Source: Mycobacterium rhizamassiliense (GTDB lineage: Bacteria; Actinomycetota; Actinomycetes; Mycobacteriales; Mycobacteriaceae). Taken from it: a stretch of 64,000 bases of DNA. The notes under the pieces are model-generated. The model made no database searches. It saw only the letters and a list, made by a program, of their open reading frames with translations, and was not told where the DNA came from. The stretch is taken from NCBI RefSeq assembly GCF_900157375.1, contig NZ_LT721901.1:4359685-4423684 (forward strand), in the 5' to 3' direction. The position numbers were made by a program, and so were the translations under genes. Below are positions 8,801 to 16,144 of the stretch, piece by piece (position 1 is the first letter of the stretch; the number at the start of each line of letters is the position of its first letter).

Positions 8801-10159
8801 GTGCAGCGACGAATTATGGGCATCGAGACTGAGTTCGGTGTCACCTGCACGTTCCACGGTCATCGCCGACTGAGCCCGGACGAGGTGGCGCGCTACCTTT
8901 TCCGCCGCGTGGTGTCCTGGGGCCGCAGCTCCAATGTTTTCTTGCGGAACGGCGCCCGCCTGTACCTGGACGTGGGCAGCCACCCCGAGTACGCCACCGC
9001 CGAATGCGACAGCCTGGTGCAGCTGGTCACTCACGACCGGGCCGGGGAATGGGTGCTGGAAGACCTCCTGGTGGACGCCGAACAACGCCTTGCCGACGAG
9101 GGCATCGGCGGCGACATCTACCTGTTCAAGAACAACACCGACTCGGCGGGCAACTCCTACGGCTGCCACGAGAACTACTTGATCGTGCGGGCCGGCGAGT
9201 TCTCCCGGATCTCCGATGTGCTGCTGCCGTTCCTGGTCACCCGCCAGCTGATCTGCGGGGCCGGCAAGGTGCTGCAGACGCCCAAGGCCGCGACGTTCTG
9301 CCTGTCGCAGCGCGCCGAGCACATCTGGGAGGGCGTCTCCTCGGCGACCACCCGGAGCCGGCCGATCATCAACACCCGCGACGAGCCGCACGCCGACGCC
9401 GAGAAGTACCGCCGGCTGCACGTCATCGTCGGCGACTCGAACATGTGCGAGACCACCACGATGCTCAAGGTGGGGACCGCGGCGCTGGTGCTCGAGATGA
9501 TCGAGGCTGGCGTGCCGTTCCGCGACTTCTCGCTGGACAACCCGATCCGCGCGATCCGCGAGGTCAGCCACGATGTCACCGGCCGCCGGCCGGTGCGGCT
9601 GGCGGGCGGGCGTCAGGCCAGCGCCCTGGACATCCAGCGCGAGTACTACACCCGCGCGGTCGAGCACCTGCAGACCCGCGAGCCCGACCCGCAGATCGAG
9701 CAGATCGTCGACCTGTGGGGCCGCCAGCTCGACGCCGTCGAGAGCCAGGACTTCGCGAAGGTCGACACCGAGATCGACTGGGTGATCAAGCGCAAGCTGT
9801 TCCAGCGCTACCAGGACCGGTACAACATGGAGCTGTCCGACCCGAAGATCGCCCAGCTGGACCTGGCCTACCACGACATCAAGCGCGGCCGTGGCGTATT
9901 CGATCTGTTGCAGCGCAAGGGTCTGGCCACCCGCGTCACCACCGACGAGGACATCGCCGAGGCGGTCGAGAACCCGCCGCAGACCACTCGCGCCCGGCTG
10001 CGCGGTGAATTCATCAGCGCTGCTCAGGCGGCGGGCCGCGACTTCACCGTCGACTGGGTGCACCTAAAGCTCAACGACCAGGCCCAGCGCACCGTGTTGT
10101 GCAAGGACCCGTTCCGCGCGGTCGACGAGCGGGTCAAACGGCTGATCGCCAGTATGTAG
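8801..10159 (+). CDS. pafA: Pup--protein ligase PafA
   Basis: PafA uses ATP to join deamidated Pup, through the gamma-carboxylate of its C-terminal Glu, to substrate lysines. This 452-residue protein equals Rv2097c in length and shares the Dop fold: catalytic IMGIETEFG (residues 5-13), LRNGARLYLDVGSHPEYATAECD, and INTRDEPHADAEKYRRLHVIVGDSNM. It lacks the Dop insertion, which separates the two paralogues. The GTG at 8801 is the accepted family start. Here it lies only 121 bases after prcA, whereas about eleven genes intervene in M. tuberculosis. Confidence 0.98.
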   Translation: MQRRIMGIETEFGVTCTFHGHRRLSPDEVARYLFRRVVSWGRSSNVFLRNGARLYLDVGSHPEYATAECDSLVQLVTHDRAGEWVLEDLLVDAEQRLADEGIGGDIYLFKNNTDSAGNSYGCHENYLIVRAGEFSRISDVLLPFLVTRQLICGAGKVLQTPKAATFCLSQRAEHIWEGVSSATTRSRPIINTRDEPHADAEKYRRLHVIVGDSNMCETTTMLKVGTAALVLEMIEAGVPFRDFSLDNPIRAIREVSHDVTGRRPVRLAGGRQASALDIQREYYTRAVEHLQTREPDPQIEQIVDLWGRQLDAVESQDFAKVDTEIDWVIKRKLFQRYQDRYNMELSDPKIAQLDLAYHDIKRGRGVFDLLQRKGLATRVTTDEDIAEAVENPPQTTRARLRGEFISAAQAAGRDFTVDWVHLKLNDQAQRTVLCKDPFRAVDERVKRLIASM

Positions 10160-10164
10160 CGGAG

Positions 10165-11106
10165 TCAGTTACTGGTGCTCTGCTGCGCCTGAACTGTGGC
10201 CAGCTGGTTCTTGATCGCGCCCGACGCGCCGGCACGGTCCTTGTGGTTCTGCTCGTAGCGCAGCAGGCTGGCCAACGCGCCGGAGTCGGTGAGTCCTTGA
10301 ACCTCGGACTCGACCTCGCCGACCGTGAGGTCGTCATAGTTGTCGACGGGCAGCTCGTCTTCGCTGAGCCCGCCGGCGAGCACGCGGGCTCGGTGCAGGG
10401 TGGACGCGATGCTGCGTGCGCCCCGCCGGGTGGCAATTTGCTCTGCTTGCTGCAGTCCGGCGTCCCGGCCCGTGGTCAAGGAATCCATGGCGGCGTCGGT
10501 GACGGTGGCCACGCGTGAGCGCGTGCGGGCAACGGCCTCGGCGGTTGCGTTGATCCGCGCAGCTGTCCAGCGGCTCGGGTAATTGGCGGCCCTGGTGAGT
10601 CGGCCCAGTGCCTTCTGCACCGGGGTGGGTCGCACTGCGGTGCTCTGCCCCGCGGCCTCTTGGGCAAGCACCGAGTTGATCCACTCAATGGTTTCTTGAT
10701 GCGCGGCCTGTAGGCGTCGTGCAAGCATTTGGGTATCGATTTCTTCGGCAGTGTCGGCGAGAGCCTCGAGGTAGGTTGCTCGGTCGAGCAATTGATGTTC
10801 CAGGGCCAGGTCGCCGAATAGTGCCGCCGTGAGTGGTTGCCCCTGTTCGACCACGGCTTTGACCAGTGCGGTAACGCGGCCCAGCGCGGGGGTGACGACG
10901 TCAGGAACGCCGCCGAGTTCACGCAGCGTCGCAGCGATCAGTCCCGCGCGCTCTTGCGCATTCGCCGCGTTCGTTGTGAATTGTTGGCGCACAGCGTCGT
11001 TGCGGGCCTGCGCCAACCGAGTTTGGGCGATCTGAATCTCGGTGTTGGTCAGCTGATGCAGTATGCGAAGTTGGCCGACGAGCTTGGTGGTCTTGGTGTC
11101 AGTCAT
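10165..11106 (-). CDS. Ferritin-like helical protein with DUF8129-like tail
   Basis: The first ~165 residues of this 313-residue protein form four long helices with spaced E/H residues (LTNTEIQIAQTRL, NAQERAGLIAATL, DLALEHQLLDRATYLEALADTAEE, HQETIEWINSVL), typical of a ferritin-like four-helix bundle. Residues about 250-300 (ELPVDNYDDLTVGEVESEVQGLT...LLRYEQNHKDR) match a short module I know from actinobacterial stress or lipid-droplet-associated proteins (DUF8129-like). The ATG follows AGGAGAAAGC. It sits upstream of a CsbD-like gene on the same strand side, suggesting stress response; iron binding is unproven. Confidence 0.6.
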   Translation of the reverse strand: MTDTKTTKLVGQLRILHQLTNTEIQIAQTRLAQARNDAVRQQFTTNAANAQERAGLIAATLRELGGVPDVVTPALGRVTALVKAVVEQGQPLTAALFGDLALEHQLLDRATYLEALADTAEEIDTQMLARRLQAAHQETIEWINSVLAQEAAGQSTAVRPTPVQKALGRLTRAANYPSRWTAARINATAEAVARTRSRVATVTDAAMDSLTTGRDAGLQQAEQIATRRGARSIASTLHRARVLAGGLSEDELPVDNYDDLTVGEVESEVQGLTDSGALASLLRYEQNHKDRAGASGAIKNQLATVQAQQSTSN

Positions 11107-11190
11107 GCTTTCTCCTGAAGAGGTCGGATGTGGCTAGCGCGAATCATGCTGTTGCGCCGTAGTATTAAGGGAATTCGCGGTGACGGAAGC

Positions 11191-11228
11191 GGTGTGGCCT
11201 GCCGCCGTATTCGGCGGCAGGCCACACC
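11191..11228 (-). terminator. Hairpin terminator downstream of the CsbD-like gene
   Basis: A perfect 16-bp inverted repeat (11191-11206 GGTGTGGCCTGCCGCC; 11213-11228 its complement) flanks a 6-base loop GTATTC. It starts 8 bases after the CsbD-like stop codon. There is no U-tract, as is common for mycobacterial stem-only terminators. Confidence 0.75.
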
Positions 11229-11236
11229 AAGATCGC

Positions 11237-11407
11237 TTACTTGAATGCGTCCTTGACGTTCTCGCCGGCCTTCTTGAAGCTGGACTTGGTTTGGTCCTTC
11301 TTGCCTTCGCCCTCGGTGTCCTTGTCGCCAGTGACCTTGCCGGCCTGTTCCTTGGCCTTACCCGCAACGTCCTCGGCCGCGTTCTTGATTTTGTCGGTCA
11401 TTCCCAT
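11237..11407 (-). CDS. CsbD-like stress protein
   Basis: This small, lysine- and aspartate-rich protein (56 residues from ATG 11407, or 54 from ATG 11401) contains the CsbD motif MTDKIKNAAEDVAGKAKEQA followed by GKVTGDKDTEGEGKKDQTKS. CsbD proteins are abundant, largely disordered and induced by general stress in many bacteria; the molecular role is unknown. The start is ambiguous: AGGGAAA lies about eight bases before the first ATG. A strong hairpin follows the stop codon. The neighbouring ferritin-like and membrane genes suggest a stress island. Confidence 0.8.
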   Translation of the reverse strand: MGMTDKIKNAAEDVAGKAKEQAGKVTGDKDTEGEGKKDQTKSSFKKAGENVKDAFK

Positions 11408-11538
11408 GGGTGTTTCCCTTCTGTGGCGATCAGCCGCGAAGCGGCCAACCGTAACGACCCCGAACGAGGCCATTCTGGACTCGCTACCCGGGGTCAGCCC
11501 GGACGCGAGAGATTATGTAATTCCCTGCGCTGCAAGGG

Positions 11539-11868
11539 TTAGACGTCGTTGCGGTGACGGATGCCCGACTTCGCCAGCCCGCGGCTGACCATGTAGCCGA
11601 TGCTCAGCAGCACGACGTAGAACCAAGCTCGATCCGCCATGAAGTAGTCGGCATGCCCGTCGGTGGCCTTGACCAAGTACGACGCGAGCAGCACACCGAC
11701 AACAGCGGCAACGAACACGGCGAACTCCGACGTCTTGAACGATGCCTTTGTCTCGTTTCCGGCCCGTGAGCGGACTCGACTGACATCGGCGCCCTCGGCG
11801 CCCTCGGCGCTGTAGGCGGTCGGCGCGGCGGTGCGGTGCTGTGCGTCTGCGGGGTTGGCGATAGCCAT
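11539..11868 (-). CDS. Small membrane protein, mycobacterial family of unknown function
   Basis: This protein of about 109 residues starts MAIANPADAQHR at ATG 11868, chosen because AGGA lies six bases upstream; an ATG two codons earlier overlaps that site. The first ~50 residues are polar. Two membrane segments follow (SEFAVFVAAVVGVLLASYLVKA and AWFYVVLLSIGYMVSRGLA), with a short basic tail (GIRHRNDV). Function is not recognised. It lies upstream of the CsbD-like gene on the same strand, separated by about 130 bases. Confidence 0.65.
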   Translation of the reverse strand: MAIANPADAQHRTAAPTAYSAEGAEGADVSRVRSRAGNETKASFKTSEFAVFVAAVVGVLLASYLVKATDGHADYFMADRAWFYVVLLSIGYMVSRGLAKSGIRHRNDV

Positions 11869-11902
11869 TTTCATTCCTAAATTTGTGTAAGCCTGTCGAA
11901 AC

Positions 11903-11921
11903 GTCCGACCGAGTGTCGGAC
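11903..11921. promoter_or_regulatory. Inverted repeat upstream of the small membrane gene
   Basis: GTCCGAC-CGAGT-GTCGGAC is a perfect 7-bp inverted repeat with a 5-base spacer, 35 bases before the start at 11868. It could be a regulator site or a 5'-leader hairpin. No known operator is matched. Confidence 0.4.
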
Positions 11922-12334
11922 CCAAACCTCGACAGAGTTTCGTGAAAGTCATTGGTAACAGCACTGTTTCGTGCTGCGATCAAATAACGCTGTTAGTTCG
12001 GAAGCGCTGCGATGAAGGCGCGCAGTCACGTCGGAGGCACGCAAGTGGCGCCTCTGGAATTGACTGGTTTTGTTAAATCCGGCTTTGAGCAGATACTAGC
12101 GGCTGAGATTTAACCGCCCCGGACTGAGAGAGAACCAACAAGAGCAACGCTACGCGTCGCGAGGCCATTTGGCCACTCCGGCAATTGGATACGGCTTCAC
12201 CGATTGGGACCTGTAAAACCGGGTACACCTTTGTATTCGGTTGACACGCCAGCCAGTCAGTCAATCACCTTCGCGCCTGCGCGGCATACGTGGTGGCCGT
12301 TCTCGACGCCGGATAAGCCTGTTATTTCGATGAG
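11922..12334. other. Non-coding, probably decayed region
   Basis: About 410 bases without a supportable gene, visibly richer in A+T than the flanks. The minus strand should hold the rest of the decayed GAF-domain gene that ends at 12335, but its frame is interrupted by several stops here (for example after the codons for SKL). The part nearest 11922 should contain the promoter of the small membrane gene. No repeat or RNA gene is recognised. Confidence 0.4.
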
Positions 12335-12601
12335 CTACAGCTTGGAGCTGCGGCCGGTGCGCATAGAAGTAATGGACGGCCCCTCCTTGTGCACCTCGTA
12401 CTGAAGCCCGTCGATCTCCCGGACAAGCTCGGCAGTCACTGCCCGCCTCTGAACGTGCAATGTCACCGCGGATGGGTGGGCCAGGCTAACACCGACCTCG
12501 TCAGCGCCCGGGATCGCATGGGCGGCGAATTCAGCCACGTGGGTCAGTGACTCGTCCACCGTCAGCGCATCGCGGCCAATCGGCTCAATCCAGCCTGCAA
12601 A
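12335..12601 (-). pseudogene. Truncated GAF-domain (GAF-ANTAR type) gene fragment
   Basis: The minus-strand reading from about 12601 gives DALTVDESLTHVAEFAAHAIPGADEVGVSLAH, then ELVREIDGLQYEVHKEGPSI. This is the N-terminal half of the GAF domain found in mycobacterial GAF-ANTAR regulators (family pattern: VAELAVRAIPGADGVGLTL...REVDAIQYGIGEGPCI). The fragment has a residue change at the normally conserved GEGPC stretch (KEGPSI), stops soon after, lacks the rest of GAF and all of ANTAR, and has no clean start. I call it a decayed gene. Confidence 0.6.
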
Positions 12602-12816
12602 TCGTCCTCGTCGGCGTCGTGTTGCGCCTGCGTGGGTTCGGACGCATGTGGGGGAACGCGACCACGCTGCCGTCGTATTCAGCCAACGCGCCACTCCTTA
12701 GATGCTCATAGGGCCGGCTTAGTGCTGGACCACAGCACGGTCTGCGCCATGGAATGACAGGTGGGTTTCCTGCGCTCGAGTCAATGAAGCCCGCCTGCAC
12801 CCCTAAGCTGCTATGC

Positions 12817-13812
12817 GTGGCGACCTCGAAAGTCGAACGACTGGTAAACCTGGTCATCGCATTGCTGTCGACCCGCGGCTACATCACCGCGGAGAAGATC
12901 AGGACCAGCGTGGCCGGGTATTCCGAAAGCCCCAGCGTCGAAGCCTTCTCCCGGATGTTCGAGCGGGACAAGAACGAACTGCGCGACCTCGGCGTCCCGC
13001 TGGAGGTCGGGCGGGTGTCGGCCCTGGACCCCACCGAGGGCTACCGGATCAACCGCGACGCGTACTCCCTGCCGCCGGTCGAGCTGACCCCGGACGAGGC
13101 CGCCGCGGTTGCCGTCGCCACCCAGCTGTGGGAATCGCCCGAACTGATCACCGCCACCCAAGGCGCGCTACTCAAGCTGCGCGCGGCCGGGGTGGACGTC
13201 GATCCCTTGGATGAAGGGGCCCAGGTCGCCATCGCGTCGCCGGCCGGGGTGCCGGGCCTGCGGGGGTCCGAGGACGTGCTGGGAATCCTGTTGTCGGCCA
13301 TCGACTCTCGCCGAGCGGTGCAGTTCCCGCACCGGCCGTCGCGCGCCGAGCCGTACACCACGCGCACGGTCGAGCCGTGGGGCGTGGTCACCGAGAAGGG
13401 CCGCTGGTATCTGGTCGGCCACGACCGCGACCGCGACGACACCCGCACCTTCCGGCTCTCGCGCATCGGCGACGAGGTCACCGCGATCGGCCCGGCCGGC
13501 GCCGTCACCGTCCCCGACGGCATCGACCTGCGCAAGATCGTCGCCCAGACGGTCGCCGAGGCACCGACCGGCGTCCACGCCCGGGTGTGGGTCGCCGACG
13601 GGCGCGCCACGGCCCTGCGCCGCGCCGGAACGTCGGCGGGAGCCCAGCAGCTGGCCGACCGCGGCGGGGAAGTGATCGAGATCGAGATCGGCTCCACCGA
13701 TCGGCTGGCACGCGACATCGCCGGCTACGGGCCCGACGCCGTCGTGCTGGAACCGCAGTCGCTGCGCGACGACGTCCTGGACCGGCTGCGCGCGCAGGCG
13801 GGAGTGTCATGA
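12817..13812 (+). CDS. pafB: WYL-domain transcriptional activator PafB
   Basis: PafB and PafC act together as the RecA/LexA-independent DNA-damage regulator PafBC. This 331-residue protein has an N-terminal winged helix (ATSKVERLVNLVIALLSTRGYITAEKI) and a WYL domain with C-terminal extension (about 140-331; EPYTTRTVEPWGVVTEKGRWYLVGHDRDRDDTRTFRLSRI). The GTG at 12817 gives the start known for Rv2096c; upstream in-frame ATGs lie in non-coding sequence. Its TGA overlaps the pafC ATG (ATGA). Confidence 0.95.
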   Translation: MATSKVERLVNLVIALLSTRGYITAEKIRTSVAGYSESPSVEAFSRMFERDKNELRDLGVPLEVGRVSALDPTEGYRINRDAYSLPPVELTPDEAAAVAVATQLWESPELITATQGALLKLRAAGVDVDPLDEGAQVAIASPAGVPGLRGSEDVLGILLSAIDSRRAVQFPHRPSRAEPYTTRTVEPWGVVTEKGRWYLVGHDRDRDDTRTFRLSRIGDEVTAIGPAGAVTVPDGIDLRKIVAQTVAEAPTGVHARVWVADGRATALRRAGTSAGAQQLADRGGEVIEIEIGSTDRLARDIAGYGPDAVVLEPQSLRDDVLDRLRAQAGVS

Positions 13813-14768
13813 CTCCGGTTTCCACCCGGCTGGTCCGGCTGCTCAACATGGTGCCGTATTTCCAGGCCAACCCGCGGATCACCCGCACTGAGGCCGCCGC
13901 CGAGCTCGGCGTGTCGCCCAAGCAGCTGGAAGAGGACCTCAACCAGCTGTGGATGTGCGGGCTGCCCGGCTACTTCCCGGGCGACCTGATCGACTTCGAG
14001 TTCTCCGGCGACACCATCGAGGTGACGTTCTCGGCCGGCATCGACCGGCCGCTCAAGCTCACCTCGCCCGAGGCGACCGGGCTGCTGGTGGCGCTGCGGG
14101 CGCTGGCCGACATCCCCGGCGTCGTCGATCCGGAGGCGGCGCGCAGCGCGATCGCCAAGATCGCTGCGGCGGCCGGGACCGTAGGACATGACGCCACGGC
14201 GGTCGACGAACCCGCGCCCATCGAGAACCGGGCCGCGGCCGCGGTGCGCACGGCCGTGCAGTACAAACACGCGCTGTCCATCGACTACTACTCCGCGTCG
14301 CACGACACGCTGACCAGCCGAATCGTCGACCCCATCCGGGTCCTGCTGATCGGCGGCCAGAGCTACCTGGAGGCCTGGTCGCGCGAGGCCGAGGGGGTGC
14401 GGCTGTTCCGTTTCGACCGGATCGTGGACGCGACCGAGCTGGGCGAGCCCGCCGCTCCGCCCGCGCCCGCGCTGCAGGCACCGCCGGACACCTCGCTGTT
14501 CGACGGTGATCCCGCGCTGCCGTCGGCCAAGCTGCGGGTGGGGCCGTCCGCGTCGTGGATGTTCGAGTACTACCCGATGCGCGACGTGCTCGAGCTGCCC
14601 GACGGCTCGTGCGAGGCGGTCATGACCTACGCCTCGGAGGATTGGATGACGCGCCTGGTGCTGGGCTTCGGCTCGGCGGTGCAGGTGCTCGAGCCGCAGT
14701 CGCTTGCGCAGCGGGTACGCGATGCGGCGACGGCCGCGCTGGAGTCCTACCAGGCTGTTAACGCCTGA
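13809..14768 (+). CDS. pafC: WYL-domain transcriptional activator PafC
   Basis: This partner of PafB (319 residues; Rv2095c family) has an N-terminal winged helix (STRLVRLLNMVPYFQANPRITRTEAAAELGVSPKQLEEDLNQL) and a WYL domain (about 150-319; ALSIDYYSASHDTLTSRIVDPIRVLLIGGQSYLEAWSREAEGVRLFRFDRI). WYL domains sense a DNA-damage-derived ligand, single-stranded DNA in the current model. Translation is coupled to pafB by a 4-base overlap. tatA follows after 71 bases in the same direction, so read-through into the tat genes is likely. Confidence 0.95.
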   Translation: MTPVSTRLVRLLNMVPYFQANPRITRTEAAAELGVSPKQLEEDLNQLWMCGLPGYFPGDLIDFEFSGDTIEVTFSAGIDRPLKLTSPEATGLLVALRALADIPGVVDPEAARSAIAKIAAAAGTVGHDATAVDEPAPIENRAAAAVRTAVQYKHALSIDYYSASHDTLTSRIVDPIRVLLIGGQSYLEAWSREAEGVRLFRFDRIVDATELGEPAAPPAPALQAPPDTSLFDGDPALPSAKLRVGPSASWMFEYYPMRDVLELPDGSCEAVMTYASEDWMTRLVLGFGSAVQVLEPQSLAQRVRDAATAALESYQAVNA

Positions 14769-14839
14769 GCCCCGGCGCGGAGCCACCGGCCGAAGGCTGC
14801 GCTGCGGTAGCATCGGGTGGACGTCTGGAGGTAATCAAA

Positions 14840-15106
14840 GTGGGCAGTCTTAGTCCGTGGCACTGGGCGATTCTCGCTGTCGTAGTGATTTTGCTCTTCG
14901 GTGCCAAGAAGCTCCCCGATGCGGCGCGTTCGCTGGGCAAGTCGATGCGCATCTTCAAGTCCGAGATGCGTGAGATGCAGACCGAGGGCAAGCCGGAAGC
15001 GCCTTCCATCGCAACGCCTGCGGCCACACCGCAGCCCGTGCAGTCCGAGCGGGTCGACCCGCCCGCGGCCACCGAGCACGGTCACACCGAGGCGCGCCCG
15101 GCTTAG
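14840..15106 (+). CDS. tatA: Twin-arginine translocase subunit TatA
   Basis: This 88-residue TatA forms the protein-conducting assembly of the Tat export pathway. It has a short periplasmic N-terminus, one membrane helix (WHWAILAVVVILLFGAKKLP, with the conserved FGxxKLP hinge) and an amphipathic helix (DAARSLGKSMRIFKSEMREM), followed by a proline/alanine-rich tail. The GTG start is preceded by GGAGG. It lies directly upstream of tatC, as in M. tuberculosis Rv2094c-Rv2093c. Confidence 0.97.
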   Translation: MGSLSPWHWAILAVVVILLFGAKKLPDAARSLGKSMRIFKSEMREMQTEGKPEAPSIATPAATPQPVQSERVDPPAATEHGHTEARPA

Positions 15107-15151
15107 TCGGGCATCGCTGTCGCGGTGCCCGAGCGCCCCTGACCGAGCGTC

Positions 15152-16120
15152 GTGAACATATTCAAAACGTCAGCGCGCACCGGCGCCCTGCTGAAGCGCC
15201 TCAACCCCCGCAACCGGCGTAGCCGCAGCAATCCCGACGCGACCATGTCGCTGGTGGATCACCTGACCGAGCTGCGCACCCGGCTGCTGATCTCGCTGGC
15301 CGCGATCCTGGTCACGACGATCTTCGGCTTCCTGTGGTACTCGCATCCGATGTTCGGCCTGGAAAGCCTGGGCGAGTGGCTGCGCCATCCTTACTGCGCC
15401 CTGCCACAGTCGGCGCGCGCGTCGCTGACGCCCGACGGCCAATGCCGGCTGCTGGCCACGGCGCCGTTCGACCAATTCATGTTGCGGCTCAAGGTCGGCA
15501 TGACGGCCGGCATCGTCCTGGCCTGCCCGGTGTGGTTCTACGAGCTGTGGGCGTTCATCACCCCCGGGCTCTACAAGAAGGAGCGCCGCTTCGCGATCGG
15601 GTTCGTCATCCCGGCCGCCGCACTGTTCGTCGGCGGCGCCATCCTCGCGTACTTCGTGCTGGCCAAGGCGCTGGGTTTCTTGCTGACCGTCGGCAGCGAC
15701 GTGCAGGTGACGGCGCTGTCCGGCGACCGCTACTTCGGCTTCCTGATCAACCTGCTGGTGGTGTTCGGCGTCAGCTTCGAATTCCCGCTGCTGATCGTGA
15801 TGCTGAACATGGCCGGCATGCTGACCTACGAGAAGCTGAAGTCGTGGCGGCGCGGGCTGATCTTCGCGATGTTCGTGTTCGCGGCGGTGTTCACGCCGGG
15901 CTCCGACCCGTTTTCGATGACGGCGCTCGGCGTCGCGCTGTCAGTGCTGCTCGAGTTCGCCATTCAGATTTCGCGGCTGCACGACAGGCGCAAGGCCAAA
16001 CGTGAAGCCCGGGTTGCCCTTTCCGACGACGAGGCGTCGGAGATCGAGGCGCCGTCGCCGCTGTCCGAGTCGATACCCGAGCCGTCGCTGTCCGCCGGGC
16101 AACATGACGACGTCACCTAG
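15152..16120 (+). CDS. tatC: Twin-arginine translocase subunit TatC
   Basis: TatC recognises twin-arginine signal peptides in the membrane. This 322-residue protein has the N-terminal motif MSLVDHLTELRTRLLISL and six predicted membrane helices up to about residue 275, then an acidic C-terminal extension. The conserved FYELWAFITPGLYKKERRF loop is intact. The GTG at 15152 lies 45 bases after tatA. The first ~30 residues are basic and precede the family core, so a later start is possible. helY follows 24 bases downstream. Confidence 0.96.
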   Translation: MNIFKTSARTGALLKRLNPRNRRSRSNPDATMSLVDHLTELRTRLLISLAAILVTTIFGFLWYSHPMFGLESLGEWLRHPYCALPQSARASLTPDGQCRLLATAPFDQFMLRLKVGMTAGIVLACPVWFYELWAFITPGLYKKERRFAIGFVIPAAALFVGGAILAYFVLAKALGFLLTVGSDVQVTALSGDRYFGFLINLLVVFGVSFEFPLLIVMLNMAGMLTYEKLKSWRRGLIFAMFVFAAVFTPGSDPFSMTALGVALSVLLEFAIQISRLHDRRKAKREARVALSDDEASEIEAPSPLSESIPEPSLSAGQHDDVT

Positions 16121-16144
16121 ACGCGCGCGTCACCCGGCGGCGGC

